Shown: in pieces, positions 6,755-14,265 of the stretch
Numbering within the stretch: the stretch's first letter is position 1
Layout of the letters: every line of letters starts with the position of its first letter
IMG/VR virus record: IMGVR_UViG_3300044951_000555
Span: 1 to 23,031 of that record
DNA length: 23,031 bases
From: a virus
Direction: 5' to 3' (one strand)
Program-made: the position numbers and the translations under genes
Notes under the pieces: model-generated
Seen by the model: the letters and a program-made list of their open reading frames with translations, nothing else
The model's database searches: none
Told to the model about the DNA's origin: nothing

Positions 6755-7170
6755 AGTTTGACCACATTAGGGATTATGCAAGCGACGCATTTAGATTTTA
6801 TTATCAAAGCGGGGGCGTGGAAAAGTACATAAACAACAAGTTGTGCGACATGGACAAGGGGGGAGCGGGAGTTAGCAACCCAACAGAGGCGGCGTTGATA
6901 CATCGAGAACGCGTATACGACGAAAAACACGCGGAAATAGAGGACTTAATAGCGGTAGACAATGTAATAAAGATATTAGACGCAAACGGACACACGAAGG
7001 CAAAAACAGCGGTAGAAACGGTATATTGTGCGGAGTGCAAGGAACGGGGTGAAATAAAAATTAAAGTAAGCGAGGTTTGCGAAAAGGTTGGGGCAACGGA
7101 AAGAGACATATACAGGGCGTTGAAAATGGCGAGAGATTTATTCGCAGTAGAAAGAAAACTGAGATTGTAA
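6751..7170 (+). CDS. Probable phage late-gene transcription regulator (HTH, RinA/ArpU-like position)
   Basis: The start is ATG 6751, overlapping the previous stop, giving 139 residues. The N-terminal half is helical and charged. The C-terminal part (about 105-130), KVSEVCEKVGATERDIYRAL, is a good helix-turn-helix of the sigma-region-4-like type. Two cysteines in VYCAEC (93, 96) might bind metal. It is the last gene before the late promoter at 7190 and the terminase genes, exactly where Gram-positive phages carry RinA/ArpU-family activators or related regulators. The role of switching on the head genes is inferred from position and the HTH; it could act at the promoter or at the terminator that follows it. 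Confidence 0.65.
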   Translation: MKFDHIRDYASDAFRFYYQSGGVEKYINNKLCDMDKGGAGVSNPTEAALIHRERVYDEKHAEIEDLIAVDNVIKILDANGHTKAKTAVETVYCAECKERGEIKIKVSEVCEKVGATERDIYRALKMARDLFAVERKLRL

Positions 7171-7189
7171 GAAAATTTCGGAAAAAGTG

Positions 7190-7219
7190 TTGACAGTTAA
7201 GAGGGGTATTTGCTATAAT
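7190..7219 (+). promoter_or_regulatory. Consensus late promoter with extended -10
   Basis: TTGACA at 7190-7195 and TATAAT at 7214-7219 are both perfect consensus hexamers, spaced by 18 bases. TGC just upstream of the -10 makes an extended -10. It lies in the gap after the putative regulator gene and before the terminase genes, so it is the likely start of late transcription, with initiation near 7226. An intrinsic terminator follows at 7257-7289. Confidence 0.85.
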
Positions 7220-7256
7220 GTTAATAGTTAGTGAAGATAGCTAAATAAGCGAGAGC

Positions 7257-7289
7257 AAAAGATGCCGTAACTGATATGGCGTCTTTTTT
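7257..7289 (+). terminator. Intrinsic terminator/attenuator just after the late promoter
   Basis: Bases 7261-7269 pair with 7275-7283 (gatgccgta against tatggcgtc, two G-U pairs), with a five-base loop. The hairpin is flanked by AAAA and followed by six T (7284-7289). This is a classic intrinsic terminator. From a start near 7226 the released RNA would be only about 60 bases. It lies between the late promoter and the first late gene, so either it must be overcome for head gene expression or the short RNA is itself a product. Confidence 0.8.
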
Positions 7290-7359
7290 GTTGGGTATGA
7301 AATCCATAAGCGTAAAAGCGGGCAGGGGCGGGAGTCAATGGATTAGAACAGGGGGAAAT

Positions 7360-7695
7360 ATGACAATACAAATGGTTGACGTTAAAGAAATGAAGCCAGC
7401 CAAGTATAATCCTAGAAAGGATTTAAAGCCAGCGGATAAACAATATCAACATATAAAAAACAGCATAGAAACGTTTGGATATATAGAGCCTATTGTGTGG
7501 AACAAAAGAACAGGAAACATAGTTGGAGGGCACCAACGATTTAAAATATTAAAAGCACAGGGTGACAAAGAAGTAGAGTGCGTTGTGGTTGATTTTGACG
7601 ACGCGAAAGAAAAAGCCGCGAACGCAGCGTTAAACAAAACAAGCGGGAGGTTGTGCAACGATAAGGAATCACAACAGAGAGCGCGAGCAATTTGA
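7360..7695 (+). CDS. ParB-like nuclease domain protein, probably C-terminally truncated
   Basis: The start is ATG 7360, behind a gggggaa site; the open frame upstream crosses the terminator and is not used. The 111-residue product has the ParB/Srx fold signature: KYNPRKDLKP (15-24), IKNSIETFGYIEPIV, and GGHQRFKIL (56-64), the conserved GxHR-like nucleotide-binding motif. Phage members normally run on after ALNK(I/T)SG with a W-containing, leucine-rich C-terminal part. Here the protein stops soon after NKTSGR, in an unrelated charged tail. Phage ParB-like proteins often sit beside DNA methylases or terminases and may bind or nick DNA. Likely a truncated remnant that may still fold. Confidence 0.75.
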   Translation: MTIQMVDVKEMKPAKYNPRKDLKPADKQYQHIKNSIETFGYIEPIVWNKRTGNIVGGHQRFKILKAQGDKEVECVVVDFDDAKEKAANAALNKTSGRLCNDKESQQRARAI

Positions 7696-7822
7696 TTTGT
7701 TACAGCAAAAATGGGGAAGCGAGATAATACAAAGGGACAAGGGTAAGAACAGCAACACATTAAAAACACGGGCAAACGTAGATTATAACCCTATATTGCA
7801 CGTACCAATAGCAGGCATATAA
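7634..7822 (+). pseudogene. Degenerate coding-like segment after the ParB fragment
   Basis: A second frame is open from 7634 to TAA 7820-7822 without a good start or ribosome binding site. It encodes a protein-like stretch: NREREQFDLLQQKWGSEIIQ, later NVDYNPILHVPIAGI. It overlaps the last 60 bases of the ParB gene in another frame, as expected if a deletion or frameshift joined the ParB fragment to the tail of another gene. No family recognised; the region 7696-7846 otherwise holds no gene. Confidence 0.3.
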
Positions 7823-7846
7823 ACACAAAGAAAGGGTTGGCAAGCA

Positions 7847-8173
7847 ATGCACGCAGGGGGAAGGCCGAAGAAAACAATCGATTATGAACTGGTCGGTAAG
7901 TTAGCCGCAATACAGTGCACGGAGTTAGAATTAGAGGGCATATTAGGCGTAGACGTGCGGACGATGCAACGGGACAAAGAGTTTTGTCGCGTATATCATT
8001 CAAAAAGACAAGAGGGGCACGCATCATTAAGACGTATGCAATGGAAAGCGGCAGAGAAGGGCAATTCTACAATGTTAATATGGTTAGGAAAGCAGTATTT
8101 ATCGCAAGTAGACAAGAACGAGGTCACGGGCAAGGACGGCGGGGAAATATCAATCAAGATAGTAGGCGTATAA
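7847..8173 (+). CDS. terS: Terminase small subunit
   Basis: A 108-residue protein lying one base before the large subunit gene. The start MHAGGRPKKTIDYELVGKLA is the usual opening of small terminase subunits, followed by a helix-turn-helix (ELELEGILGVDVRTMQRD) that would bind the packaging site. The C-terminal half (SLRRMQWKAAEKGNSTMLIW, then LGKQYL) is the typical oligomerisation region. It recognises phage DNA and stimulates the large subunit. The start has a moderately spaced aaaggg site. Identification rests on motif style and position together. Confidence 0.85.
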   Translation: MHAGGRPKKTIDYELVGKLAAIQCTELELEGILGVDVRTMQRDKEFCRVYHSKRQEGHASLRRMQWKAAEKGNSTMLIWLGKQYLSQVDKNEVTGKDGGEISIKIVGV

Positions 8174-8174
8174 C

Positions 8175-9404
8175 ATGGAAATGAGGGTAAATAAAATATA
8201 TTTGCCGTACATAAAGCAATGTGAGGACGTAGACGTTATTATATTATATGGGGGCTCGTCGTCGGGAAAGTCAGTATTTATGGCGCAGAAGGTTATTGCG
8301 GACATTACGTCGGGTATAGGGAGTTATTTGGTTGTGCGTAACGTTGCGAAGACAATTCGGGCGAGCGTATTCAACGAAATACAGAAATGTATTACGATGT
8401 ACGATTTAGAAGGCGCGTTCAGTGTCAACAAGACGGACATGGTAATAACATATAAGAAAAACAGGAATCAAATATTGTTTGCGGGGTTAGACGACGCACA
8501 GAAGCTAAAGTCTATTACACCAATAAAGGGAGTAATAGAAAAGATATGGATAGAGGAAGGCACAGAAGTCAGCTATCAGAGTTACAAAGAATTAACGAAG
8601 CGGTTGCGTGGCGAAACGTCGGGGAAGAAGCAGGTGATAATAACATTTAATCCGATATTAAAAACGTCGTGGATATATACAGAGTTTTTTAATGGTTGGG
8701 AAGATAGTAAGCGCGAATTTAAAGGCAACGGGGTCGCAATATTAAAAACAACGTACAAGGACAACGCGTTTTTAACAGAGGACGATAAAAAATTATTAGA
8801 GAACGAAACGGACGAATATTATTACAACGTTTACACGTTAGGCAATTGGGGCGTGTTGGGCGCGGTAATATTCAAGAATTGGTCGGTTGAGGATTTATCA
8901 GAAATGAGGAAAACGGCTGATAATTATTGCAATGGTTTGGATTTTGGCTTTGCAGAAGATGAAGCAGCATTAATTAGGGTGCATTATGACCGCAAACATA
9001 AAAGCATATATGTGTTAGACGAATTGTATGAAAAAGGATTAACCAATGATGTATTGGCACGCGAAATAAAAAACATAATTGGATACGAATACGTAACTTG
9101 TGATTCAGCAGAGCCGAAGTCCATACAGGAATTAAAAAACGAGGGTATTTCTGCGTTAGGCGCAAAGAAGGGCAAGGACAGCGTGCAACACGGGTTACAA
9201 TGGTTACAACAGCACAAAATATTTGTTGATATGCGTTGTCAGAATTTTAAAAATGAGATAGCGCAGTATAAATGGCAAGAGGACAAACAAGGGAATGTAA
9301 TACCAATACCGGTTGGAAAGCGTGACCATTTAATTTCAGCGTTGAGATATGCGTTAGAGAGGGAAGCAAAGACATCAATTGGGTTCGTAAACATAAACAT
9401 ATAA
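8175..9404 (+). CDS. terL: Terminase large subunit, PBSX-like
   Basis: A 409-residue packaging motor and nuclease. The ATPase domain has Walker A GGSSSGKS (26-33) and Walker B ending KIWIEEGTE, with E127/E128 as acidic/catalytic residues, then IITFNP as the coupling motif. The C-terminal RNase H-like nuclease has D256 (GLDFGF), D310 (CDSAEPKS) and D384 (RDHLISALRYAL). All key residues are present, so the enzyme should be active. Size and motifs fit the Terminase_3/XtmB (PBSX) group. An ATG at 8181 is an alternative start. CpG content appears to fall sharply at about 8900, close to the domain boundary, suggesting a recombination joint. Confidence 0.95.
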   Translation: MEMRVNKIYLPYIKQCEDVDVIILYGGSSSGKSVFMAQKVIADITSGIGSYLVVRNVAKTIRASVFNEIQKCITMYDLEGAFSVNKTDMVITYKKNRNQILFAGLDDAQKLKSITPIKGVIEKIWIEEGTEVSYQSYKELTKRLRGETSGKKQVIITFNPILKTSWIYTEFFNGWEDSKREFKGNGVAILKTTYKDNAFLTEDDKKLLENETDEYYYNVYTLGNWGVLGAVIFKNWSVEDLSEMRKTADNYCNGLDFGFAEDEAALIRVHYDRKHKSIYVLDELYEKGLTNDVLAREIKNIIGYEYVTCDSAEPKSIQELKNEGISALGAKKGKDSVQHGLQWLQQHKIFVDMRCQNFKNEIAQYKWQEDKQGNVIPIPVGKRDHLISALRYALEREAKTSIGFVNINI

Positions 9405-9418
9405 GGATAGGGCAAACA

Positions 9419-10063
9419 ATGAGAATAGGCGTATACCAAATACAAATAAACGAAAAGAAATATATATGGAGCACAACGGTAGGATTTAAAAAGCGATGGG
9501 CGGAGCACTTGAGGAAATTAAAAAGTGGGAAGCATTCAAATAAGTATCTACAAAATATGTTTAATAAATATGGGGCGGAGTCGTTGATTTTTACTATAAT
9601 TGAAGAAGTAGAGGACAAAGAAAAGATGCTTGCATACGAACAAGCGCATATTGATAAGGTGAATCCAGAATTAAACATATGTAGAATAGCAGGAAACACG
9701 TTAGGATACGGACACACGCTAGAAACAAAAGAAAAGCAAAGAAGAAAAAAAGATGGGGTTTATTTAGGTAAAAATAACCCGTTTTTTGGAAAGACGCATT
9801 CCGACGAACAAAAACAAAAATGGTCAGAAGACAGAAAAGGCAATTATAAAAGCATGGACAAAGCAAGGTTGGCGTCTATTGAAAAAATTAAAAGGGCGGT
9901 ATTAAACATTGACACAGGCATAAAGTTTGAATCAATTAAAGAAGCAGCAGAGCATTATAATCTAAAAAGCACGCACATAACACGGGTATGTGTTGGAAAA
10001 AGAAAACACACAGGTGGGTATGCGTGGGAATATATTATACAAGGGGAGGGTACAACGTGTTAA
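9419..10063 (+). CDS. GIY-YIG endonuclease-like protein with NUMOD domains, altered signature
   Basis: A 214-residue protein between terminase and portal. The N-terminal domain follows the GIY-YIG plan: GVY (4-6), then YIW (15-17) in place of YIG, the conserved arginine R26 in KKRW, and E74 (LAYEQAHI) as the metal-binding glutamate. The gap between the two motifs is about two residues shorter than in the intact copy at 14266. Residues 117-136 (GKNNPFFGKTHSDEQKQKW) resemble NUMOD3. Residues 158-207 (VLNIDTGIKFESIKEAAEHY, then CVGKRKHTGGYAWEYI) are NUMOD1, as in modular homing endonucleases. The changed YIG makes activity uncertain. Its last 23 bases contain the portal ribosome binding site and start. 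Confidence 0.85.
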   Translation: MRIGVYQIQINEKKYIWSTTVGFKKRWAEHLRKLKSGKHSNKYLQNMFNKYGAESLIFTIIEEVEDKEKMLAYEQAHIDKVNPELNICRIAGNTLGYGHTLETKEKQRRKKDGVYLGKNNPFFGKTHSDEQKQKWSEDRKGNYKSMDKARLASIEKIKRAVLNIDTGIKFESIKEAAEHYNLKSTHITRVCVGKRKHTGGYAWEYIIQGEGTTC

Positions 10064-11445
10064 CAAGTTTGAGTTTTTTAGACATTGGCGAGGTGTTCCC
10101 GCCCGAGTGTGAGCGAGACAGGATTAAGACATACAACGAGCATAGAGCGTTATTTGAATGTAATCACGCGGAAGTGTATAAGGAAGAATTGAAGCGCATT
10201 GAGCGTGTTATATCTAATTTTCAAGACATCGTATCGTATCCAGTTATTTTTAATTATCAAAAATTAATGAGCTTGAAGGTAGCAGATTTATTATTAGGCG
10301 AGGTACCAAGCATCACGTCAAAGACGTCGCAGGAAACGATTGACGAGATAATAAAGACGAGCGATTTAATCAACACGGCATACCAAGCAGCGATTGACGT
10401 GTCGAGGTATGGCGACGGGCTTTTAGAAATTAGCAAAGAGGGCATTGATATTACACAGCCGTGTATATGGTATCCAGTAGTGGATATCAAGAACATACAT
10501 AAGATTGTGAATCACGTTATCGCATGGGCGGACGGGGACACATTAAACGTTAGAATACATTATCGGGGTTCGTACGAAACGAGGACATATAAATTAGACG
10601 GCGAAACCATAGCGAAAGAAACAGAGGCGCGTACGGTTGTTCGGACGGGGTTATCGGATTTCGCAATTATACAGATACCTAACATATTGGTATCAGACAG
10701 AATAACAGGTATGGACGATTATACAGATATCGACAGCATAGTAGCGGATATAATGGTGCGCGTGGGACAGATAGACAGAATATTAGACAAACACGCAAAT
10801 CCAAGCGTACAAGGTGCAGCGTCAGCGTTAGAGCGCGACCCTATTACAGGCGAGTACAGGTTGAAGATGGGCGGGTATTTCGCGAGAGACACAAACGACG
10901 ACCCAGAAGTTAAGTACATCACATGGGACGGGCAATTGGAAGCGAATTTCAAGCAAATCGACAAGTTAACACAAATGTTATATACAATAAGTGAAATGGG
11001 TAGTGCGGTGTTTGGCGATTTAAGCACATCAACAGGACAGGTGCCGTCGGGTAGCGCGTTAAAGAGGTTAATGATTTCGCCGTTGGCAAAGGTTAATCGC
11101 GTACGCATGAGATTCGACCCAGCGTTAAAGCAGGCGATACAGTTATGCAGTGAATTAGGCGGTATAGGCATAAAGAAAATAACTGACGTAGCGATTAAGT
11201 GGGCGGACGGATTACCGAGCGACCCAGTTGAAGAGGCTGCAATTATGAAGTCCAGAACAGCGGACAAAGCAACAATGTCGCAGTACAGGGCGTTGAAAGT
11301 ATATGATGGTATGACAGACGAAGAAGCCGATGAAGAAATGGCGCGTATCAGCGACGAGGAATCAACACCCGTCAGCATACCAGAAATTGCGCAGGGCGAG
11401 GAAAGCGAAGAACAGGAGGCGCAAGATGAGCAGATTGAGGTTTAG
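10057..11445 (+). CDS. Portal protein
   Basis: The start chosen is GTG 10057, six bases after a strong aaggggaggg site, giving 462 residues; an ATG frame start at 9988 would lie deep inside the endonuclease gene. Hallmarks of SPP1-like portals are the N-terminal helical region (VSYPVIFNYQKLMSLKVADL), the central IGRYGDGLLEIS-like DVSRYGDGLLEIS, and later VYSISEMG-like MLYTISEMGSAVFGDLSTST, with SALKRLMISPL in the long helix region. It forms the dodecameric ring through which DNA enters and leaves. The C-terminus is highly acidic (EEESEEQEA-type), as in many portals. Location between terminase and minor head gene is canonical. Confidence 0.9.
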   Translation: MLTSLSFLDIGEVFPPECERDRIKTYNEHRALFECNHAEVYKEELKRIERVISNFQDIVSYPVIFNYQKLMSLKVADLLLGEVPSITSKTSQETIDEIIKTSDLINTAYQAAIDVSRYGDGLLEISKEGIDITQPCIWYPVVDIKNIHKIVNHVIAWADGDTLNVRIHYRGSYETRTYKLDGETIAKETEARTVVRTGLSDFAIIQIPNILVSDRITGMDDYTDIDSIVADIMVRVGQIDRILDKHANPSVQGAASALERDPITGEYRLKMGGYFARDTNDDPEVKYITWDGQLEANFKQIDKLTQMLYTISEMGSAVFGDLSTSTGQVPSGSALKRLMISPLAKVNRVRMRFDPALKQAIQLCSELGGIGIKKITDVAIKWADGLPSDPVEEAAIMKSRTADKATMSQYRALKVYDGMTDEEADEEMARISDEESTPVSIPEIAQGEESEEQEAQDEQIEV

Positions 11446-11554
11446 ACGGGTCATATCTGAAAAGTTTGTTAACAACGAATGGGTAGCGAAAAAGAAGACG
11501 GGGTTGTTTTGGTTTGGGAAAGAAGGGGCAATATATACGTTGTTTTTGGTGTAA
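11426..11554 (+). CDS. 42-residue basic protein between portal and minor head genes
   Basis: Starts at ATG 11426, six bases after aggagg, overlapping the end of the portal gene by 20 bases, and ends two bases before the next start. The product begins MSRLRFRRVISEKFVNNEW and continues with KKKTGLFWFGKEGAIYTLF. Similar very short basic proteins occur at this spot in related phages. Function unknown. The perfect site and tight packing make translation likely. Confidence 0.6.
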   Translation: MSRLRFRRVISEKFVNNEWVAKKKTGLFWFGKEGAIYTLFLV

Positions 11555-11556
11555 AT

Positions 11557-13338
11557 ATGCCAAAGCCAATACCAGAAAACATTCAGCGGTTGAGAGACGA
11601 ATATAGAGCGTCGATGGATAGAATGTTAAAGATAGTCGAGGCGCAAGAAGCACGGGGCAACGCGACGTCATACAGAAGGAAGTTAATGACGAGCATTAAC
11701 CAAGAGATAGAGGTGCTGGACGAATTTGCGGGGAAGTGGGCGAATGGCGAAATAACCGACGCGTACAATCAAGGCATAGACAAAGTGTTAGAAACATACC
11801 GAGCAGCAAACATAAACGTGTCGGACATAGCCGCAAACAATCGGGTAATGAAAACGTTAATTAACAACACCGTTGGAAGTTTACAAGACGCAAATCAATT
11901 TATAGGTAGGTCAATCGAAGACAACATAAGGCAGGCGGGGTTAGAAGCGGTGGCGTCGGGCGTAGGCGGTGGCGTAAAGGAAATAAAAAACGTTTTACTC
12001 GAGAAGTTAAAAGACAACGGGATACCCGCAATTAAGGATAAAAATGGTAGATTAATAAAAGCAGATGCGTATGCGTCGATGGTCGCACGAACAACAACAA
12101 GAGAAGCTGCAAATAAAGCATCAATGCAAGCGGTGCAAGATGCGGGGTATGACTTAGTAAAGATACCGTCACATTTCTCGACGTGTGAGATATGCGCGGT
12201 GTATGAGGGCAGGGTATACAGCATTTCGGGCAACACGGCGGGGTATCCAAAGTTAGACGACGTATTTAGCGGTGGACATTCAACAATACACCCTAATTGC
12301 ACACACAGCGCGGTGCCATACATAATTAAATTTGACGATAACCCAGCACAGACGAAGGCGGAGTCAAACAGACCGTTTGAGTTAACGGCATCGGACAAGA
12401 GAAGCGTTGACAATTACAACAAAGAGCAAGCGGTTAAAGCACGGCGCAGAAGCGACAGGGCGGAGTGGGAAAAGGAAAAAGCAAAAGACCCACAGAGCGT
12501 GCCAAAAACGTTCAGCGCGTACAGGGCGAAAAAGAGGGCGGGAACGTTGGGAGTAGCACCGAAGGTCGTTGCAAAACCTAAAGCCGTTGTTGTTAAGTTT
12601 GTACCAGCAAAGACAATAGACGAGGCGTTTAAGGCAATGGATAAATATGCGGTTAACATAACAGTTAACAAGAATATATTTAAAAACCTTGACGACATAA
12701 ACAAAATAAACGAAACATTGTTTAATTTAACGCGCAAGTATCCAATAGACGTGTTGCAATCGATAGAGACGGGCAGAACGAAAGCGTATGCAAGCGCAAA
12801 CCGTCAAATGATTAAATTTGGGGAGGCGTTTATTAACAAGCCAAGTATTGCGTCGTACGCTTCGAATGTTGAATTCCCTAAAAAGGTCAATGAAGCGGTG
12901 GACAACACAAAATTGTGGTTAGAAAAAGCGAAAACGAAAGCATATTATAGCGAACAGGCAAGACAAAGCGACATAAAATATTACGAGAAAGTATTAAAGA
13001 AATACGAGGAAATGGCAAAGTTTTCACGCGGGAATGTAATACGTACGGGGCACGAGATTGAGGACGTTATAACACACGAATACGGGCATGTGTTGGCAGA
13101 CCAAAAGTTTAAAATGATAAATGGTGCGTATGCAAGAACGGCGGACGACAACGCAAAAATAATGGACGTAATGGTAACAAACAGCAAGGCAAGAAGAGAT
13201 GGCGATATTTATAACATATCGTCGTATGCAAAAACAGACGACCATGAGTTTTTATCAGAGGTATTCGCGATGCGAGAAACTGGGCAAGCGTTACCAGCAT
13301 ATATCACAAATATGTTAGAGAGGGTGTTTGGCAAATGA
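11557..13338 (+). CDS. MuF-like minor head protein fused to a C-terminal HExxH metallopeptidase-like domain
   Basis: The start is ATG 11557, two bases after the previous stop; the product has 593 residues. Residues 1-265 are a head morphogenesis/minor capsid domain: long helices, then VARTTTREAANKASM, and the metal-site pattern C210-x2-C213 with H245-P-N-C248, typical of MuF-related proteins. A charged, low-complexity linker (about 275-385) follows. Residues 390-593 hold HEYGH at 507-511 inside VITHEYGHVLADQ, with E564/E568 in DDHEFLSEVFA as candidate third ligand. This is the layout of a zinc peptidase of the gluzincin type. The design (minor head protein plus variable enzymatic C-terminus) matches MuF polymorphic effectors known from temperate phages. 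The domain could instead process head proteins. No signal peptide is seen. Confidence 0.8.
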   Translation: MPKPIPENIQRLRDEYRASMDRMLKIVEAQEARGNATSYRRKLMTSINQEIEVLDEFAGKWANGEITDAYNQGIDKVLETYRAANINVSDIAANNRVMKTLINNTVGSLQDANQFIGRSIEDNIRQAGLEAVASGVGGGVKEIKNVLLEKLKDNGIPAIKDKNGRLIKADAYASMVARTTTREAANKASMQAVQDAGYDLVKIPSHFSTCEICAVYEGRVYSISGNTAGYPKLDDVFSGGHSTIHPNCTHSAVPYIIKFDDNPAQTKAESNRPFELTASDKRSVDNYNKEQAVKARRRSDRAEWEKEKAKDPQSVPKTFSAYRAKKRAGTLGVAPKVVAKPKAVVVKFVPAKTIDEAFKAMDKYAVNITVNKNIFKNLDDINKINETLFNLTRKYPIDVLQSIETGRTKAYASANRQMIKFGEAFINKPSIASYASNVEFPKKVNEAVDNTKLWLEKAKTKAYYSEQARQSDIKYYEKVLKKYEEMAKFSRGNVIRTGHEIEDVITHEYGHVLADQKFKMINGAYARTADDNAKIMDVMVTNSKARRDGDIYNISSYAKTDDHEFLSEVFAMRETGQALPAYITNMLERVFGK

Positions 13339-13541
13339 ACGGTAGCAGATGCAAAACGTGTATACATTACGACGAACAAATAGACGAGTGGTCGCAATCT
13401 GACGTAATATACGAAGACGAAAGGGAAACAAAGCATTATTGTTTTGCGTATGACGATGGCGACGGGATACCAAGTGATATATGGAACGACAAGGCAATAC
13501 ACACAAAGTCAAAAGATGGTATGGTATACAGAAAAAAGTGA
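13335..13541 (+). CDS. Small cysteine-containing phage protein (68 residues)
   Basis: Overlaps the previous stop by four bases (ATGA). The sequence begins MNGSRCKTCIHYDEQ and has HYCFAYDDGDGIPSDIWNDK with a C-terminal HTKSKDGMVYRK. The pattern C-x2-C ... C-x-A-x(5)-G-I-P is a recurring small zinc-type protein seen both in phages and in bacterial chromosomes. Function unknown. It lies between the minor head and scaffold genes. After it, 58 bases with no gene hold a short gcgc-agat-gcgc hairpin (13572-13583) touching the scaffold ribosome binding site. Confidence 0.75.
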   Translation: MNGSRCKTCIHYDEQIDEWSQSDVIYEDERETKHYCFAYDDGDGIPSDIWNDKAIHTKSKDGMVYRKK

Positions 13542-13599
13542 CCTAAACAAGTCATAAAACTGTTACATTAAGCGCAGATGCGCGGAGGGAGTCATTGAT

Positions 13600-14193
13600 A
13601 TGGCAGAAACAGACGTAATAACAACAACAGAAACAACCGCAATACCGCCAATAGGAAAAACGTTTTCGGAGGATTACGTTCGGACTATACGCGAGGAAGC
13701 GAAAGAGAATCGGTTAGCAAGAAAAGCAGCGGAGGAAGCAGCGGAGTCAGTAAAAACAATGGTAAAGACAATTTTAGGATTGTCGGCAGAGGACGTGGTG
13801 GACGTCACAAAAGCACCGTTGTACAAGAAAATGATTGACGACAACGTGAATGCAGCAATGAGTAAAGCAAATGAGAGATTGCTATTAGCAGAAATCAAAA
13901 GCCTCGAAGGCTTCGACGCGAAACTGGTAGCAAGATTGATTGACCGTAGCAAGATAAAGATTGACGAGAACGGAAACGCGGTAGGTTTGAAAGAACTCGC
14001 CGAAGAGTTGGCAAAAGAATTCCCGCAAATCAAAATTGCGAGTACGTCAACAGGGGTGAATCCGCCACCGAGTCAAGCGTTATCGGAAATCGAAACTATG
14101 AAAACACAATACGCGGAAGCGGTAAAAAAAGGAAATACCGCGGAAGCAATAGCGTTGAAAAACGCAATATTCCGAGAGGAACATAAAAAATAA
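13600..14193 (+). CDS. Scaffold protein
   Basis: A 197-residue, highly charged, mostly helical protein rich in A, E and K, with no hydrophobic core segments of note. It includes EDYVRTIREEAKENRLARKA and a helical C-terminus (ETMKTQYAEAVKKGNTAEAI). Size, composition and position directly before the capsid gene region fit the internal scaffold that guides capsid assembly and then leaves. The start lies behind gcggaggga. The gene is separated from the capsid gene by the endonuclease cassette at 14217-14966. Confidence 0.8.
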   Translation: MAETDVITTTETTAIPPIGKTFSEDYVRTIREEAKENRLARKAAEEAAESVKTMVKTILGLSAEDVVDVTKAPLYKKMIDDNVNAAMSKANERLLLAEIKSLEGFDAKLVARLIDRSKIKIDENGNAVGLKELAEELAKEFPQIKIASTSTGVNPPPSQALSEIETMKTQYAEAVKKGNTAEAIALKNAIFREEHKK

Positions 14194-14216
14194 ACGGTAC
14201 AGTTTGGAGTTATAAA

Positions 14217-14245
14217 TTGACACCCACACCTTTTTATGATATAAT
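14217..14245 (+). promoter_or_regulatory. Perfect consensus promoter of the GIY-YIG cassette
   Basis: TTGACA at 14217-14222 and TATAAT at 14240-14245 with exactly 17 bases between; TGA before the -10 gives an extended -10. It lies 21 bases before the endonuclease start, within the late operon. It would make the endonuclease, and by read-through the capsid gene, independent of the late promoter. Confidence 0.85.
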
Positions 14246-14265
14246 GTTAAAAAGGAGTTGATGGT

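Noticed and set aside
7276-7359. Longer N-terminus for the ParB-like protein
   Set aside because: This extension overlaps the terminator T run and lacks a ribosome binding site; ATG 7360 has one and starts at the family's normal position.
10719-11378. A 219-codon open frame on the minus strand
   Set aside because: It lies fully inside the portal gene, has no ribosome binding site or family pattern, and reads as the complement of portal codons.
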